From Thermoleophilia bacterium UBA5186 (GTDB lineage: Bacteria; Actinomycetota; Thermoleophilia; Gaiellales; Gaiellaceae): 5,069 nucleotides of DNA. The notes under the pieces were generated by a model. That model saw nothing but the letters and a program-made list of their open reading frames with translations, searched no databases and had not been told where the DNA came from. A program made the position numbers and the translations under genes. Position 1 is the first letter of the stretch, and each line of letters opens with the position of its first letter. This document shows, piece by piece, positions 1-5,069 of the stretch. Where the stretch lies: contig DHWI01000057.1 in NCBI GenBank assembly GCA_002413095.1, forward strand, positions 433 to 5,501, read 5' to 3'.

Positions 1-2
1 TC

Positions 3-314
3 CTAGCCCGAAACGGCGACCGCGAGGGCGGCCAGTCCCAGAAGCGAGCAGCAGACCCCGAGCCCGAGGGCGAGCCGAACGGGCCGCGACGCGAAGTCGA
101 AGATCGGGCTTTCCGCGGCACCGGCCGCGGCGCCTCGCACGCGCTCGAGACTGTTCGACGCGGAGCGACTCAGAGCCCATGGGAGGTCCAAGACGCGATC
201 GCGAAAGTCGGCAGCAGCCAACGGGATCCTCGAGCGGAGGTCGAGCCACCGCGCGGCTACCGCCGCGAAAGCGTCGAATACTCGATCGACGATCGCCTCT
301 CGCATCCTCCTCAT
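3..314 (-). CDS. Hypothetical small protein with one C-terminal membrane segment
   Basis: I do not recognise a family. Read from the ATG at 312-314 it encodes about 103 residues. The first 80 are soluble and rich in Ala, Arg and Asp, with amphipathic stretches (about residues 5-26 and 36-60). Residues 81-101 form one hydrophobic helix containing Cys88-Cys89, followed by only Ser-Gly. This is the layout of a tail-anchored or C-terminally anchored membrane protein with its bulk in the cytoplasm. The start is uncertain: the frame stays open up to a GTG at 417-419, but that extension has poor third-position GC and would run through the hairpin at 367-398, so I reject it. An ATG at 303-305 is also possible; AGGAGG sits directly against it, too close for a normal ribosome binding site. 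The stop (TAG) is just inside the left edge. It is on the same strand as the response regulator but separated from it by two hairpins, so probably not co-transcribed. Confidence 0.55.
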   Translation of the reverse strand: MRRMREAIVDRVFDAFAAVAARWLDLRSRIPLAAADFRDRVLDLPWALSRSASNSLERVRGAAAGAAESPIFDFASRPVRLALGLGVCCSLLGLAALAVAVSG

Positions 315-366
315 CAGCCGTACAACGACTAACGGTGCGGTTCGGATGCGCGAGAGCTCCTGACAT

Positions 367-398
367 ACGGAAGCCGGCCCCGCAGGACCGGCTTCCGT
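367..398. terminator. Perfect 11-bp hairpin, probable terminator
   Basis: The arms ACGGAAGCCGG (367-377) and CCGGCTTCCGT (388-398) are exact reverse complements around a 10-nt loop. The loop can add two more C-G pairs. No T-run follows on either strand, so this is not a classical intrinsic terminator, but strong U-less stems are common at gene ends in high-GC actinobacteria. It lies about 53 bp upstream of the small membrane protein's ATG and would end leftward transcription coming from the response regulator. A regulatory stem in the leader of the small gene is the alternative. Confidence 0.5.
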
Positions 399-502
399 CA
401 ACTTCGCCACCGCCTCCACTGCGCGTCGCCACCGCGCTGGAGCACTTGTTGCCCGGATTATCGGCGCGGACCCGACGAGTCACATGCCGTGCGGTGGGTG
501 AA

Positions 503-529
503 CCGGGTCACCCAAAACGGGTGACCCGG
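503..529. terminator. Perfect 11-bp hairpin downstream of the response regulator, probable terminator
   Basis: CCGGGTCACCC (503-513) and GGGTGACCCGG (519-529) pair perfectly around the 5-nt loop AAAAC. The hairpin starts 52 bp beyond the response regulator stop codon, the expected place for its transcription terminator. There is no T-tract on either strand. Each arm is itself a near-palindrome (GGGTCACCC and GGGTGACCC), with centres 14 bp apart, so a pair of protein-binding sites is a less likely second reading. Confidence 0.55.
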
Positions 530-581
530 CCGACGGGACCGAATCCATTTGCGGGTCGACCGGTCGGTTCAGACGCGGGCG

Positions 582-1226
582 TTAGCCGCGGGCGTTGGCG
601 AGCAACTCGAGCGCGTCGCGCCGTGACGAGACGCCGAGCTTGCGCAACAGGCTTTTCACGTGCGAGCGAACCGTGTGCTCGGAGATATAGAGCCGCTTCG
701 CGATCTGGTCGGTCCCGAGATGCTCGTCGAGCAGGAGCAGCACCTCGAGCTCACGGGCGCTGAGCGCCGAAGCGATTGCGTCAGGGACACCGGACTGTCC
801 GCCCTTGCCGGACCGCACCTCGTCGAGCAGGCGCCGGGCGATGCTGCCGGACAGCGCCGCCTCGCCGTTCGCGACGCCGCGCAGAAAGCTGACGATCCGC
901 TCCGGCGGCTCGCTCTTCAGCAGGTAGCCGGCCGCCCCGCCCCGAATCGCCGCGAGCAGGTTCTCCTCGGTCCCGGACGCGGTGAGGACGACGACCTCGC
1001 AGCCGGGAGCCGCCTCGCGGAGCCGGGGCAAAGCCTGGAGCCCGTCGACGTCCGGCATCGACAAGTCGAGCAGGATGAGATCGGGCTGCAGGTCTCGCGC
1101 GCACTCGATCGCCTCCCGGCCGTCGGCTGCCTCTCCGACGACCAAGAAGCCGTTCTGGGTCAGGAGAGCGGCAAGCGCACCGCGCGTGAGGGGGTGGTCG
1201 TCGGCGATGAGGATGCGCTCGGCCAT
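582..1226 (-). CDS. NarL/FixJ-family response regulator (REC + LuxR-type HTH)
   Basis: A cytoplasmic two-component transcription regulator of 214 residues, the normal length for the NarL/FixJ family. The N-terminal receiver domain (about residues 3-118) shows the acidic pair Asp9-Asp10, the phosphoacceptor Asp54 in LLDLSMPDVDG, the switch residue Thr82 and the conserved Lys104 in GYLLKS. After a Gly/Ser-rich linker (about 138-150), a LuxR-type HTH (about 155-209) begins with LSARELEVL and contains QIAKRLYISEHTVRSHVKSLLRKLGV, the DNA-recognition unit. Phosphorylation at Asp54 should promote dimerisation and DNA binding. The start is the ATG at 1224-1226, because the receiver fold begins at once (AERILIADDHP). 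The open frame continues to a TTG at 1289, but this would run into the kinase gene. The only Shine-Dalgarno-like stretch, GGAG at 1229-1232, is 2 nt from the ATG and so poorly spaced. The divergent kinase next door is the probable partner. Target genes cannot be told from the sequence, but autoregulation is plausible given the dyad at 1236-1265. Confidence 0.93.
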   Translation of the reverse strand: MAERILIADDHPLTRGALAALLTQNGFLVVGEAADGREAIECARDLQPDLILLDLSMPDVDGLQALPRLREAAPGCEVVVLTASGTEENLLAAIRGGAAGYLLKSEPPERIVSFLRGVANGEAALSGSIARRLLDEVRSGKGGQSGVPDAIASALSARELEVLLLLDEHLGTDQIAKRLYISEHTVRSHVKSLLRKLGVSSRRDALELLANARG

Positions 1227-1235
1227 GGCTCCGGG

Positions 1236-1264
1236 CTTATCGGCAGGCCCGGTTCTGCCGACAA
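1236..1264 (-). promoter_or_regulatory. Candidate sigma-70-type promoter of the response regulator gene
   Basis: On the minus strand a -35-like TTGTCG (1264-1259, 4 of 6 matches to TTGACA) and a -10-like GATAAG (1241-1236, 4 of 6 to TATAAT) are separated by exactly 17 bp. Transcription would start near 1229-1230, only about 3 nt before the ATG, giving a nearly leaderless mRNA. The two boxes fall in opposite arms of the inverted repeat, so a bound regulator would cover both. This comes from motif reading alone. Confidence 0.35.
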
Positions 1265-1265
1265 G
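1236..1265. promoter_or_regulatory. Inverted repeat between divergent regulator and kinase genes, candidate operator
   Basis: CTTATCGGCAG (1236-1246) and CTGCCGACAAG (1255-1265) are reverse complements at 10 of 11 positions, with an 8-nt spacer. The 30-bp dyad fills most of the 46 bp between the two start codons. LuxR-type response regulators bind as dimers to inverted repeats, so this is a natural autoregulatory operator, though any dimeric regulator would fit. A second, overlapping inverted repeat, CCGGGC (1231-1236) with GCCCGG (1247-1252), is shorter and may be chance at this GC content. Confidence 0.5.
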
Positions 1266-1272
1266 AGTGACG

Positions 1273-2661
1273 ATGCGGCACGACGACAACGAAGTCTTCG
1301 AGTCTTATCTGATCGGGCAGGTCCTGCTCTTCAGCCTGCTCGGGGCGGCGCTTGCGCTCTTCCTGACGCATCCCGAGCTGCGCCACACCTACGAGCTGCC
1401 CGAGCTCCGGCTCGTCCTGCAGACCTTGACGATGGCCGTTGCAGGGATCGTGGCTCTGCTCACGGGGCTGCGCTTCTCGGTGGATGGGCGGCGGCTCGAC
1501 CTGCTGCTCTCGAGCGGCTTCTTCGTCGTCGCGGCGTCCCTGCTCCTCTTCTCGATCGCTCCGCTGCTCTCGGGGCATCCCCTCGGGCGTGCCGAGTCGT
1601 GGAGCGGCCTCGTCACGCGTCTCGGGGGGTGGACGCTGATCGCCGCCGCACCGTTCGTCCGCGGACGGATCGGCGCCCGCCAGCGCGCGATCGGGAACGC
1701 GCTCGTCGCCTTGAGCTTCCTGCTGGCGGCGGCCTGGGTGGGTGCTCACGCGCTTGGAACGGCCCTACCGGACGTCACGCCTCCTCCGCCGGGTGAGGAC
1801 GCGGGCGTCCCGTTCATGCTCGCGGGGCTGCTCGCTGCGCAGGCGCTCCTCAATCTCTGCGCGGTCGCCGGCTTCACGTGGCGGTTCCGCGATCACGGCG
1901 ACGACCTCGATCGCTGGCTCGCGCTCGGCTCGACCCTGATGCTCTTCGCGTCGTTGCACCTGATCTTCACGCCCCTCGTCCACAGCGGGACCGTCTCGCA
2001 GGGGGACTTCCTCCGCGTCCTCGCCTTCGGCGTCCTGCTCGTCGGCGTCTGGCGCGCGATTCGCTTCTCGGAGTTCGGACGCGCGGTCGCCGAGGAACGC
2101 GCCCGCGTCGCGCGCGAGATCCATGACGGCCTCGCGCAGTATCTCTTCGCCATCTCGACGCACGCGAGCATGCTCGAGGCCGACGGTGCCTCCGCGGAGA
2201 CCATCGGACGCCTGAAGGAGGCTGCGGCCGCAGCGCAGCAGGAGGCACGGTTCGCAGTGCTGGCGCTCTCGTCGGCGAGCGGCACCGCGCCGTTCGACGC
2301 AGCGCTACGCCGCTACGTCGAGTTCCTGACCGCGGACGGGCAGCTCGAGGTCGAGCTCGAGGTCGACCCCGCAACGCACCTAGCCCCCGACGAGCAGATC
2401 GAAGTCTTCCGGATCGTCCAGGAAGGGCTGGCGAACGTCCGCAAGCATGCCGGGGCTCGCCGCGCCGAGGTGGTGATCGGCGAGCGGGCAGGCACGCGCT
2501 TCGTCACCGTGCGCGACGACGGCAAGGGCCTGACTGAGAGCGACGGTGCCGGTCAGGGCCTGAAGAACATCCGCAAGCGCACCGAGTCGATCGACGGCGG
2601 CCTGACGGTCACGTCGAAGCCGGGCTTCGGCACCGCGCTCGAAGTCGTCCTCCGCGCTTAG
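1273..2661 (+). CDS. Membrane sensor histidine kinase, HisKA_3/NarX-DegS type
   Basis: A 462-residue sensor kinase. About eight hydrophobic helices fill the N-terminal 264 residues (roughly 12-31, 47-66, 77-96, 112-129, 140-161, 179-202, 215-235, 246-263), joined by short loops with no large extracytoplasmic domain. The last helix leads directly, without a clear HAMP or PAS domain, into the HisKA_3 motif ERARVAREIHDGLAQ with phosphoacceptor His284. The HATPase_c domain is complete: N-box EGLANVRKHA (Asn388), G1 box DDGKG (415-419), G2 box GQGL (427-430), and a terminal GFGT stretch. It should autophosphorylate His284 with ATP and pass phosphate to the divergent regulator. ATG 1273 is chosen because hydrophobic sequence begins soon after. 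GTG 1267 is in frame two codons earlier, and the frame stays open back to 982, but that extension overlaps the regulator antisense and looks non-coding. AAGAG at 1263-1267 is a weak ribosome binding site. The ligand is unknown. Confidence 0.92.
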   Translation: MRHDDNEVFESYLIGQVLLFSLLGAALALFLTHPELRHTYELPELRLVLQTLTMAVAGIVALLTGLRFSVDGRRLDLLLSSGFFVVAASLLLFSIAPLLSGHPLGRAESWSGLVTRLGGWTLIAAAPFVRGRIGARQRAIGNALVALSFLLAAAWVGAHALGTALPDVTPPPPGEDAGVPFMLAGLLAAQALLNLCAVAGFTWRFRDHGDDLDRWLALGSTLMLFASLHLIFTPLVHSGTVSQGDFLRVLAFGVLLVGVWRAIRFSEFGRAVAEERARVAREIHDGLAQYLFAISTHASMLEADGASAETIGRLKEAAAAAQQEARFAVLALSSASGTAPFDAALRRYVEFLTADGQLEVELEVDPATHLAPDEQIEVFRIVQEGLANVRKHAGARRAEVVIGERAGTRFVTVRDDGKGLTESDGAGQGLKNIRKRTESIDGGLTVTSKPGFGTALEVVLRA

Positions 2662-3107
2662 CGGCGCGCAGCCGTCTGCTCGAGGAGAGCCTGCGTCTCG
2701 TCGAGCGCCGAGCGGTGGCCCATCGATGCGAACAGCTCGCGCGCCTCGCTCAGAGGCTCCTCGGCACCCGGCTCGCCGAGGGCGACCAGGCAGCGGCCGC
2801 GACCAAGCAAAGCTTCGGCGCGTTCGGCCACGAAGCCGAACTGCTGCCAGCGTTCGGCCGCCTCGGCATACAGAGCGGCGGCGTCGCGATGCTCAGCGGC
2901 GGCTTCGGCGAGGATCGCTCGAGCTGCGCAGAGGGCGTGCTCGTGCAGCGGGAAGAGAGGTTCGACACCGTTCACGAGCCGCTCCGCGAGGGCGACATCG
3001 CCCGAGGCGACGGCCGTGCGGACCATCTCTGCGAGCCGCCAGGCGTAGTCACGCGTGGCGCGGGCGTTTGGCATCTCCTCCAGTTCGGTGAGCAGCTGGG
3101 CGGCCAC
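2658..3107 (-). CDS. C-terminal fragment: terminal TPR block of the cyclase-ATPase protein
   Basis: This frame supplies 149 residues from GTG 3105-3107 to TAA 2658-2660. It is made of helix pairs typical of TPRs (LAERLVNGVEPLFPLHEHAL, AEHRDAAALYAEAAERWQQFG, AEALLGRGRCLVALG) and ends in EELFASMG-like sequence, here ARELFASMGHRSALDETQALLEQ. I recall this as the near-invariant C-terminus of actinobacterial cyclase–AAA–TPR proteins, so the true protein end is intact. I read it as the continuation of the middle fragment and not as a gene of its own: its first residues (VAAQLLTELEEMP) line up with the middle of a TPR helix, and no ribosome binding site is evident. About 136 bp at its start overlap the out-of-frame tail of the middle fragment. 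Its stop codon overlaps the kinase TAG (2659-2661) tail-to-tail. Confidence 0.75.
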   Translation of the reverse strand: MAAQLLTELEEMPNARATRDYAWRLAEMVRTAVASGDVALAERLVNGVEPLFPLHEHALCAARAILAEAAAEHRDAAALYAEAAERWQQFGFVAERAEALLGRGRCLVALGEPGAEEPLSEARELFASMGHRSALDETQALLEQTAARR

Positions 3108-4846
3108 AGGACTGCGGCCAGCGTCATCGTCGTCTGAGCGGCGGCGAGCGTCTCGCCTTGCCGGCGAAAGGTCTCGATCGCCTCCCTCAGAGCGTGGGCG
3201 GCCTCCGAGTGACGAGCGGCTTGACGCGCGGCCCCGGCCCAGGCGGCTAGCACCCGCGGCCGCTCAGGATCACCGGGCGGAGCGAGCGTGAGCGCCTGCG
3301 CGAGGAGCGCCTCGGCATGGGCGGTGTCCAGTCCAAGGGCGCGCTCCCCGGCGAGCTGAAGGAACTGGCGCGCAGAGGCCATGAGCGATGCCGCCTCTTC
3401 GGCCTCGCCGGCGGCCTGGGCAAGCTCGAGCGCGGCCAGGTAGTGGTGGGCGAGAAGCTCGGCAAGGTCCTCGACCCGCTCGCCCGCCTTCGCTTCGAGC
3501 CACCCGGCGGCGGCGCGGTGGCGGCGTGCCCGCTCGGCGCGTGGAATCTGCGCGTAGGCGACGTCCCGCACGAGCGCATGCCAGAACGCGTACTCCGCCT
3601 CGCCTTCCATCGAGCTCGTCCTGGCGGAGCGGATGAGCTCCTTTCGCGAGAGCTCGTGCAGAGCCTGTTCGACTTCCTGTGGGTCGCGTGCGCCCATCTC
3701 GGACAGCGCACCGGCCCAGAACACCTTGCCGAGCACCGCGGCGTCCTGAAGCAGGCTCTTGCGCTCGGGGGCGAGTGTGTCGAGGCGGGCAGCAATGAGC
3801 GCTTGAACATTGTCGGGGAAGGCGATCGCCGCCTCGCCGTTCCCTGCGCCGAGGGCGAGACCGCGGTCGCGCAGCAACCGCACGAACTCCTCCGCGTAAA
3901 GCGGGTTGCCGCCCGCGCGCTCGACGATCGCCCGCTCGAGCTCGTCCGTCAGCCCAGTCTGCGTGAGCAGCGCCGAGACAAGCTGCGCTGTCTCCGCGTC
4001 GGTGAGCGGCGACAGGTTGATCGTCGTCGCATTCCGCGTGGCCCCCGCCCAGCGCGGATGCTGCTCGTAGAGCTCGGGGCGCGCCGTGCAGAGGACGAGC
4101 AGCGGCACGCCCTCGGCCCATTCGGCCAGGTGTTCGAGGAAAGCGAGCAGCGCCTCGTCCGCCCAGTGGAGGTCCTCGAAGACGAGCACGGTCGGCCGGC
4201 CGGCGGCGAGGCCTTCCAGGAAGCGGCGCCAGGCCGTGAAGAGCTCCTGGCGCTCGCCGGGGGATGCCGCCTCGACCCCGACCAGCGGCGCGAGCCGCTG
4301 CAACAGCCACTGCCGCTCCGATTCCTCCTGCGCCACCGCGGAGTCGAGCTTTGCCGCCGCAACCTCCGCAGAGTCGGACTCGAGAATCCCGGCTTCGGCC
4401 TTGACGATCTCGCCGAGCGCCCAGAACGTGATTCCCTCTCCGTAAGGCAGACAGCGCCCTTGCCGCCAGCGGGTCAGCTCTGGCTTCGAGTCTGCGTAGC
4501 CGAAGAGCTCGCCGACGAGGCGGCTCTTGCCCACACCGGGCTCGCCGATCACCGTCACGAGTTGGACGGAGCGCTGCTGCGCGGCCCGCTCCAGCGTCCC
4601 GATCAGAAGCGACTTTTCGAGCTCACGACCGACGAGCGGCGTGGTGTGGGCGCGGGTGATGTCGGTGCCGAAGCGCGAGCGAGCAGCGTGCGCGCGCCAG
4701 AGCGCCAACGGCCCCGACTTTCCCTTAACGCTGACCGGCTCTAGCAACTCGTACTCGAAGAGCGCACTCGTCGTGCGGTGGGTCTGCTCGCCCACAGCGA
4801 CGCTTCCCACCGGCGCCACGCTCTGCAATCGGGCGGCCGTGTTCAC
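2972..4846 (-). CDS. Middle fragment: end of cyclase domain, AAA_16-type ATPase and first TPR repeats
   Basis: The frame opens at GTG 4844-4846 and gives 624 residues, of which about the first 580 look genuine. Residues 1-50 finish the cyclase domain (NTAARLQ, transition-state Asn2 and Arg6, then the VKGKSGPLALW exit). An AAA_16/STAND-like ATPase follows: LVGRELE (71-77), Walker A GEPGVGKS (101-108), Walker B VLVFEDLHWAD (220-230), sensor-like LLVLCTARPEL (249-259) and AGGNPLYAEEFVRLL (311-325). Next comes the post-ATPase helical region with FWHALVRDVAY (421-431). From about residue 458 Ala/Leu-rich helix pairs (ALELAQAAGEAEEAA, AEALLAQALTLA, HALREAIETF) look like TPR repeats. Beyond about residue 580 (below 3107) the translation turns Pro/Ser/Arg-rich, the look of out-of-frame high-GC DNA. 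The GTG overlaps the previous fragment's TGA as GTGA, but a start inside the cyclase fold makes independent translation unlikely. Such ATPases usually act as signal-responsive switches; no specific role can be given. Confidence 0.8.
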   Translation of the reverse strand: MNTAARLQSVAPVGSVAVGEQTHRTTSALFEYELLEPVSVKGKSGPLALWRAHAARSRFGTDITRAHTTPLVGRELEKSLLIGTLERAAQQRSVQLVTVIGEPGVGKSRLVGELFGYADSKPELTRWRQGRCLPYGEGITFWALGEIVKAEAGILESDSAEVAAAKLDSAVAQEESERQWLLQRLAPLVGVEAASPGERQELFTAWRRFLEGLAAGRPTVLVFEDLHWADEALLAFLEHLAEWAEGVPLLVLCTARPELYEQHPRWAGATRNATTINLSPLTDAETAQLVSALLTQTGLTDELERAIVERAGGNPLYAEEFVRLLRDRGLALGAGNGEAAIAFPDNVQALIAARLDTLAPERKSLLQDAAVLGKVFWAGALSEMGARDPQEVEQALHELSRKELIRSARTSSMEGEAEYAFWHALVRDVAYAQIPRAERARRHRAAAGWLEAKAGERVEDLAELLAHHYLAALELAQAAGEAEEAASLMASARQFLQLAGERALGLDTAHAEALLAQALTLAPPGDPERPRVLAAWAGAARQAARHSEAAHALREAIETFRRQGETLAAAQTTMTLAAVLWPPSCSPNWRRCQTPAPRVTTPGGSQRWSARPSPRAMSPSRSGS

Positions 4847-5069
4847 GACTCGCCGGTGACTATCCCCTCGCCCTCCTCCGGCTTCGCGCCGAGAGCGACC
4901 AGGGCCTCGCCGGTGTTGATTCCCACCCGAACCTGCAGCTCCAGCGCGGGCTCCTGTTCGTTCAGCTCCTCGATCGCCTCGATGATCCGAAGCGCGGAGC
5001 GGACGGCGCGCTCGGCGTCGTCCTCATGCGCGACCGGGGCGCCGAAGACGGCCATGACCGCGTCGCCGA
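4843..5069 (-). CDS. N-terminal fragment: class III nucleotide cyclase catalytic domain, partial
   Basis: This piece runs in from beyond the right edge and stops at TGA 4843-4845. It begins with GDAVMAVFGAP, whose Asp is the second metal-binding residue of class III adenylate/guanylate cyclases. It continues through an AERAVRSAL helix and the strand VRVGINTGEALVA, typical of cyclases fused to AAA/TPR modules. It ends at EGIVTGES just before the motif that should supply the transition-state Asn and Arg; that motif (VNTAARL) is found in another frame from 4849 downward. The residue where class III cyclases usually carry a substrate-specifying Asp or Thr appears to be Ile (of GIVTG), so substrate choice, and even activity, cannot be predicted; this alignment was made by eye. 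On its own the piece cannot be an active cyclase. Confidence 0.8.
   Translation of the reverse strand, partial: GDAVMAVFGAPVAHEDDAERAVRSALRIIEAIEELNEQEPALELQVRVGINTGEALVALGAKPEEGEGIVTGES

Larger units (their letters stand above)
2658..5069 (-). pseudogene. Cyclase–AAA ATPase–TPR gene, frame broken twice and 5' end outside the window
   Basis: Three consecutive minus-strand frames together encode one protein of a family common in Thermoleophilia and other actinobacteria: class III adenylate/guanylate cyclase, AAA_16-type ATPase, then TPR repeats. Homology-like sequence passes from frame to frame without overlap or gap at about 4849-4851 and again at about 3107. Each change equals one missing base (or 3n+1 missing bases). 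No slippery heptamer is visible at either point (GGCGAGTC and GTCCTGTGG contexts), so programmed frameshifting is unlikely. Once joined, about 803 residues are present, and the start, with any zinc ribbon and the first metal-binding Asp, lies to the right of the window. The remaining sequence keeps strong coding character, so either the inactivation is recent or the breaks are assembly errors. Its stop overlaps the sensor kinase stop. Confidence 0.75.

Noticed and set aside
315..419. Upstream extension of the small membrane protein to GTG 417-419
   Set aside because: The extension has low third-position GC, no ribosome binding site, and contains the 367-398 hairpin.
421..502. tRNA or other structured RNA in the gap left of the regulator
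   Set aside because: I found no cloverleaf, no GTTCRA-type T-loop motif and no known riboswitch core; only a distant 7-bp CCACCGC/GCGGTGG match, consistent with chance.
1231..1252. CCGGGC/GCCCGG inverted repeat as an RNA attenuator for the regulator
   Set aside because: Arms of only 6 bp are likely by chance at this GC content, and the predicted start site near 1229 would leave the stem outside the transcript.
982..1272. N-terminal extension of the kinase back to GTG 982
   Set aside because: It would overlap the regulator gene antisense by 245 bp, and the translation is Ser/Arg-rich without domain character. ATG 1273 directly precedes the first membrane helix.
660..1796. 378-codon plus-strand open frame across the response regulator and the kinase 5' half
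   Set aside because: It lies antisense to the regulator and out of frame with the kinase, both of which have complete family motifs. Its translation is Arg/Ala/Asp-rich low-complexity sequence.
3317..4744. 475-codon plus-strand open frame opposite the cyclase-ATPase gene
   Set aside because: It is fully antisense to a frame with clear Walker A, Walker B and TPR motifs. Its translation is rich in Arg, Glu and Pro with no recognisable domain, as expected of a mirror frame in high-GC DNA.
4843..4860. Programmed -1 frameshift in the cyclase gene
   Set aside because: No X-XXY-YYZ slippery heptamer or downstream stem is visible, and a second unrelated break occurs near 3107. Mutation or assembly error is simpler.

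Overview
The window is GC-rich, carries four genes or gene remnants and has no RNA genes, insertion sequences or CRISPR array that I can see. High GC, a HisKA_3-type sensor kinase with a NarL/LuxR-type regulator, and above all the class III cyclase–AAA ATPase–TPR protein with its typical C-terminal signature suggest a soil-type actinobacterium. The style is closest to Thermoleophilia (Gaiellales or Solirubrobacterales). That placement rests on family recall and was not searched.

Left part (minus strand): a short hypothetical protein of about 103 residues with one C-terminal membrane segment (3-314). A 267-bp gap follows (315-581) holding two perfect 11-bp hairpins (367-398 and 503-529), which are probably transcription terminators. 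Next comes a NarL/FixJ-family response regulator (582-1226).

Centre: only 46 bp separate the regulator's start codon from that of a divergently transcribed histidine kinase (1273-2661, plus strand). This gap holds an 11-bp inverted repeat (one mismatch) that fits an overlapping, nearly symmetric divergent promoter, with both mRNAs predicted to be almost leaderless. Kinase and regulator are most likely cognate. The kinase has about eight membrane helices, joined directly to a HisKA_3 dimerisation/phosphoacceptor domain (His284) and a complete HATPase_c domain. Its signal is therefore probably sensed in or at the membrane and passed to Asp54 of the regulator.

Right part (minus strand): a large gene runs in from beyond the right edge to 2658. 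It reads as class III adenylate/guanylate cyclase, then AAA_16-type ATPase, then TPR repeats, but in three reading frames. One break (about 4849-4851) lies inside the cyclase domain. The other (about 3107) lies in the TPR region, where the family's middle TPR block also seems to be missing. The gene is a decaying pseudogene, or two assembly errors have hit it. Its stop codon overlaps the kinase stop codon tail-to-tail by 4 bp (2658-2661).

I find no clearly new system. The points most worth a second look are the dyad-centred divergent promoter of the two-component pair and the doubly broken cyclase-ATPase gene.
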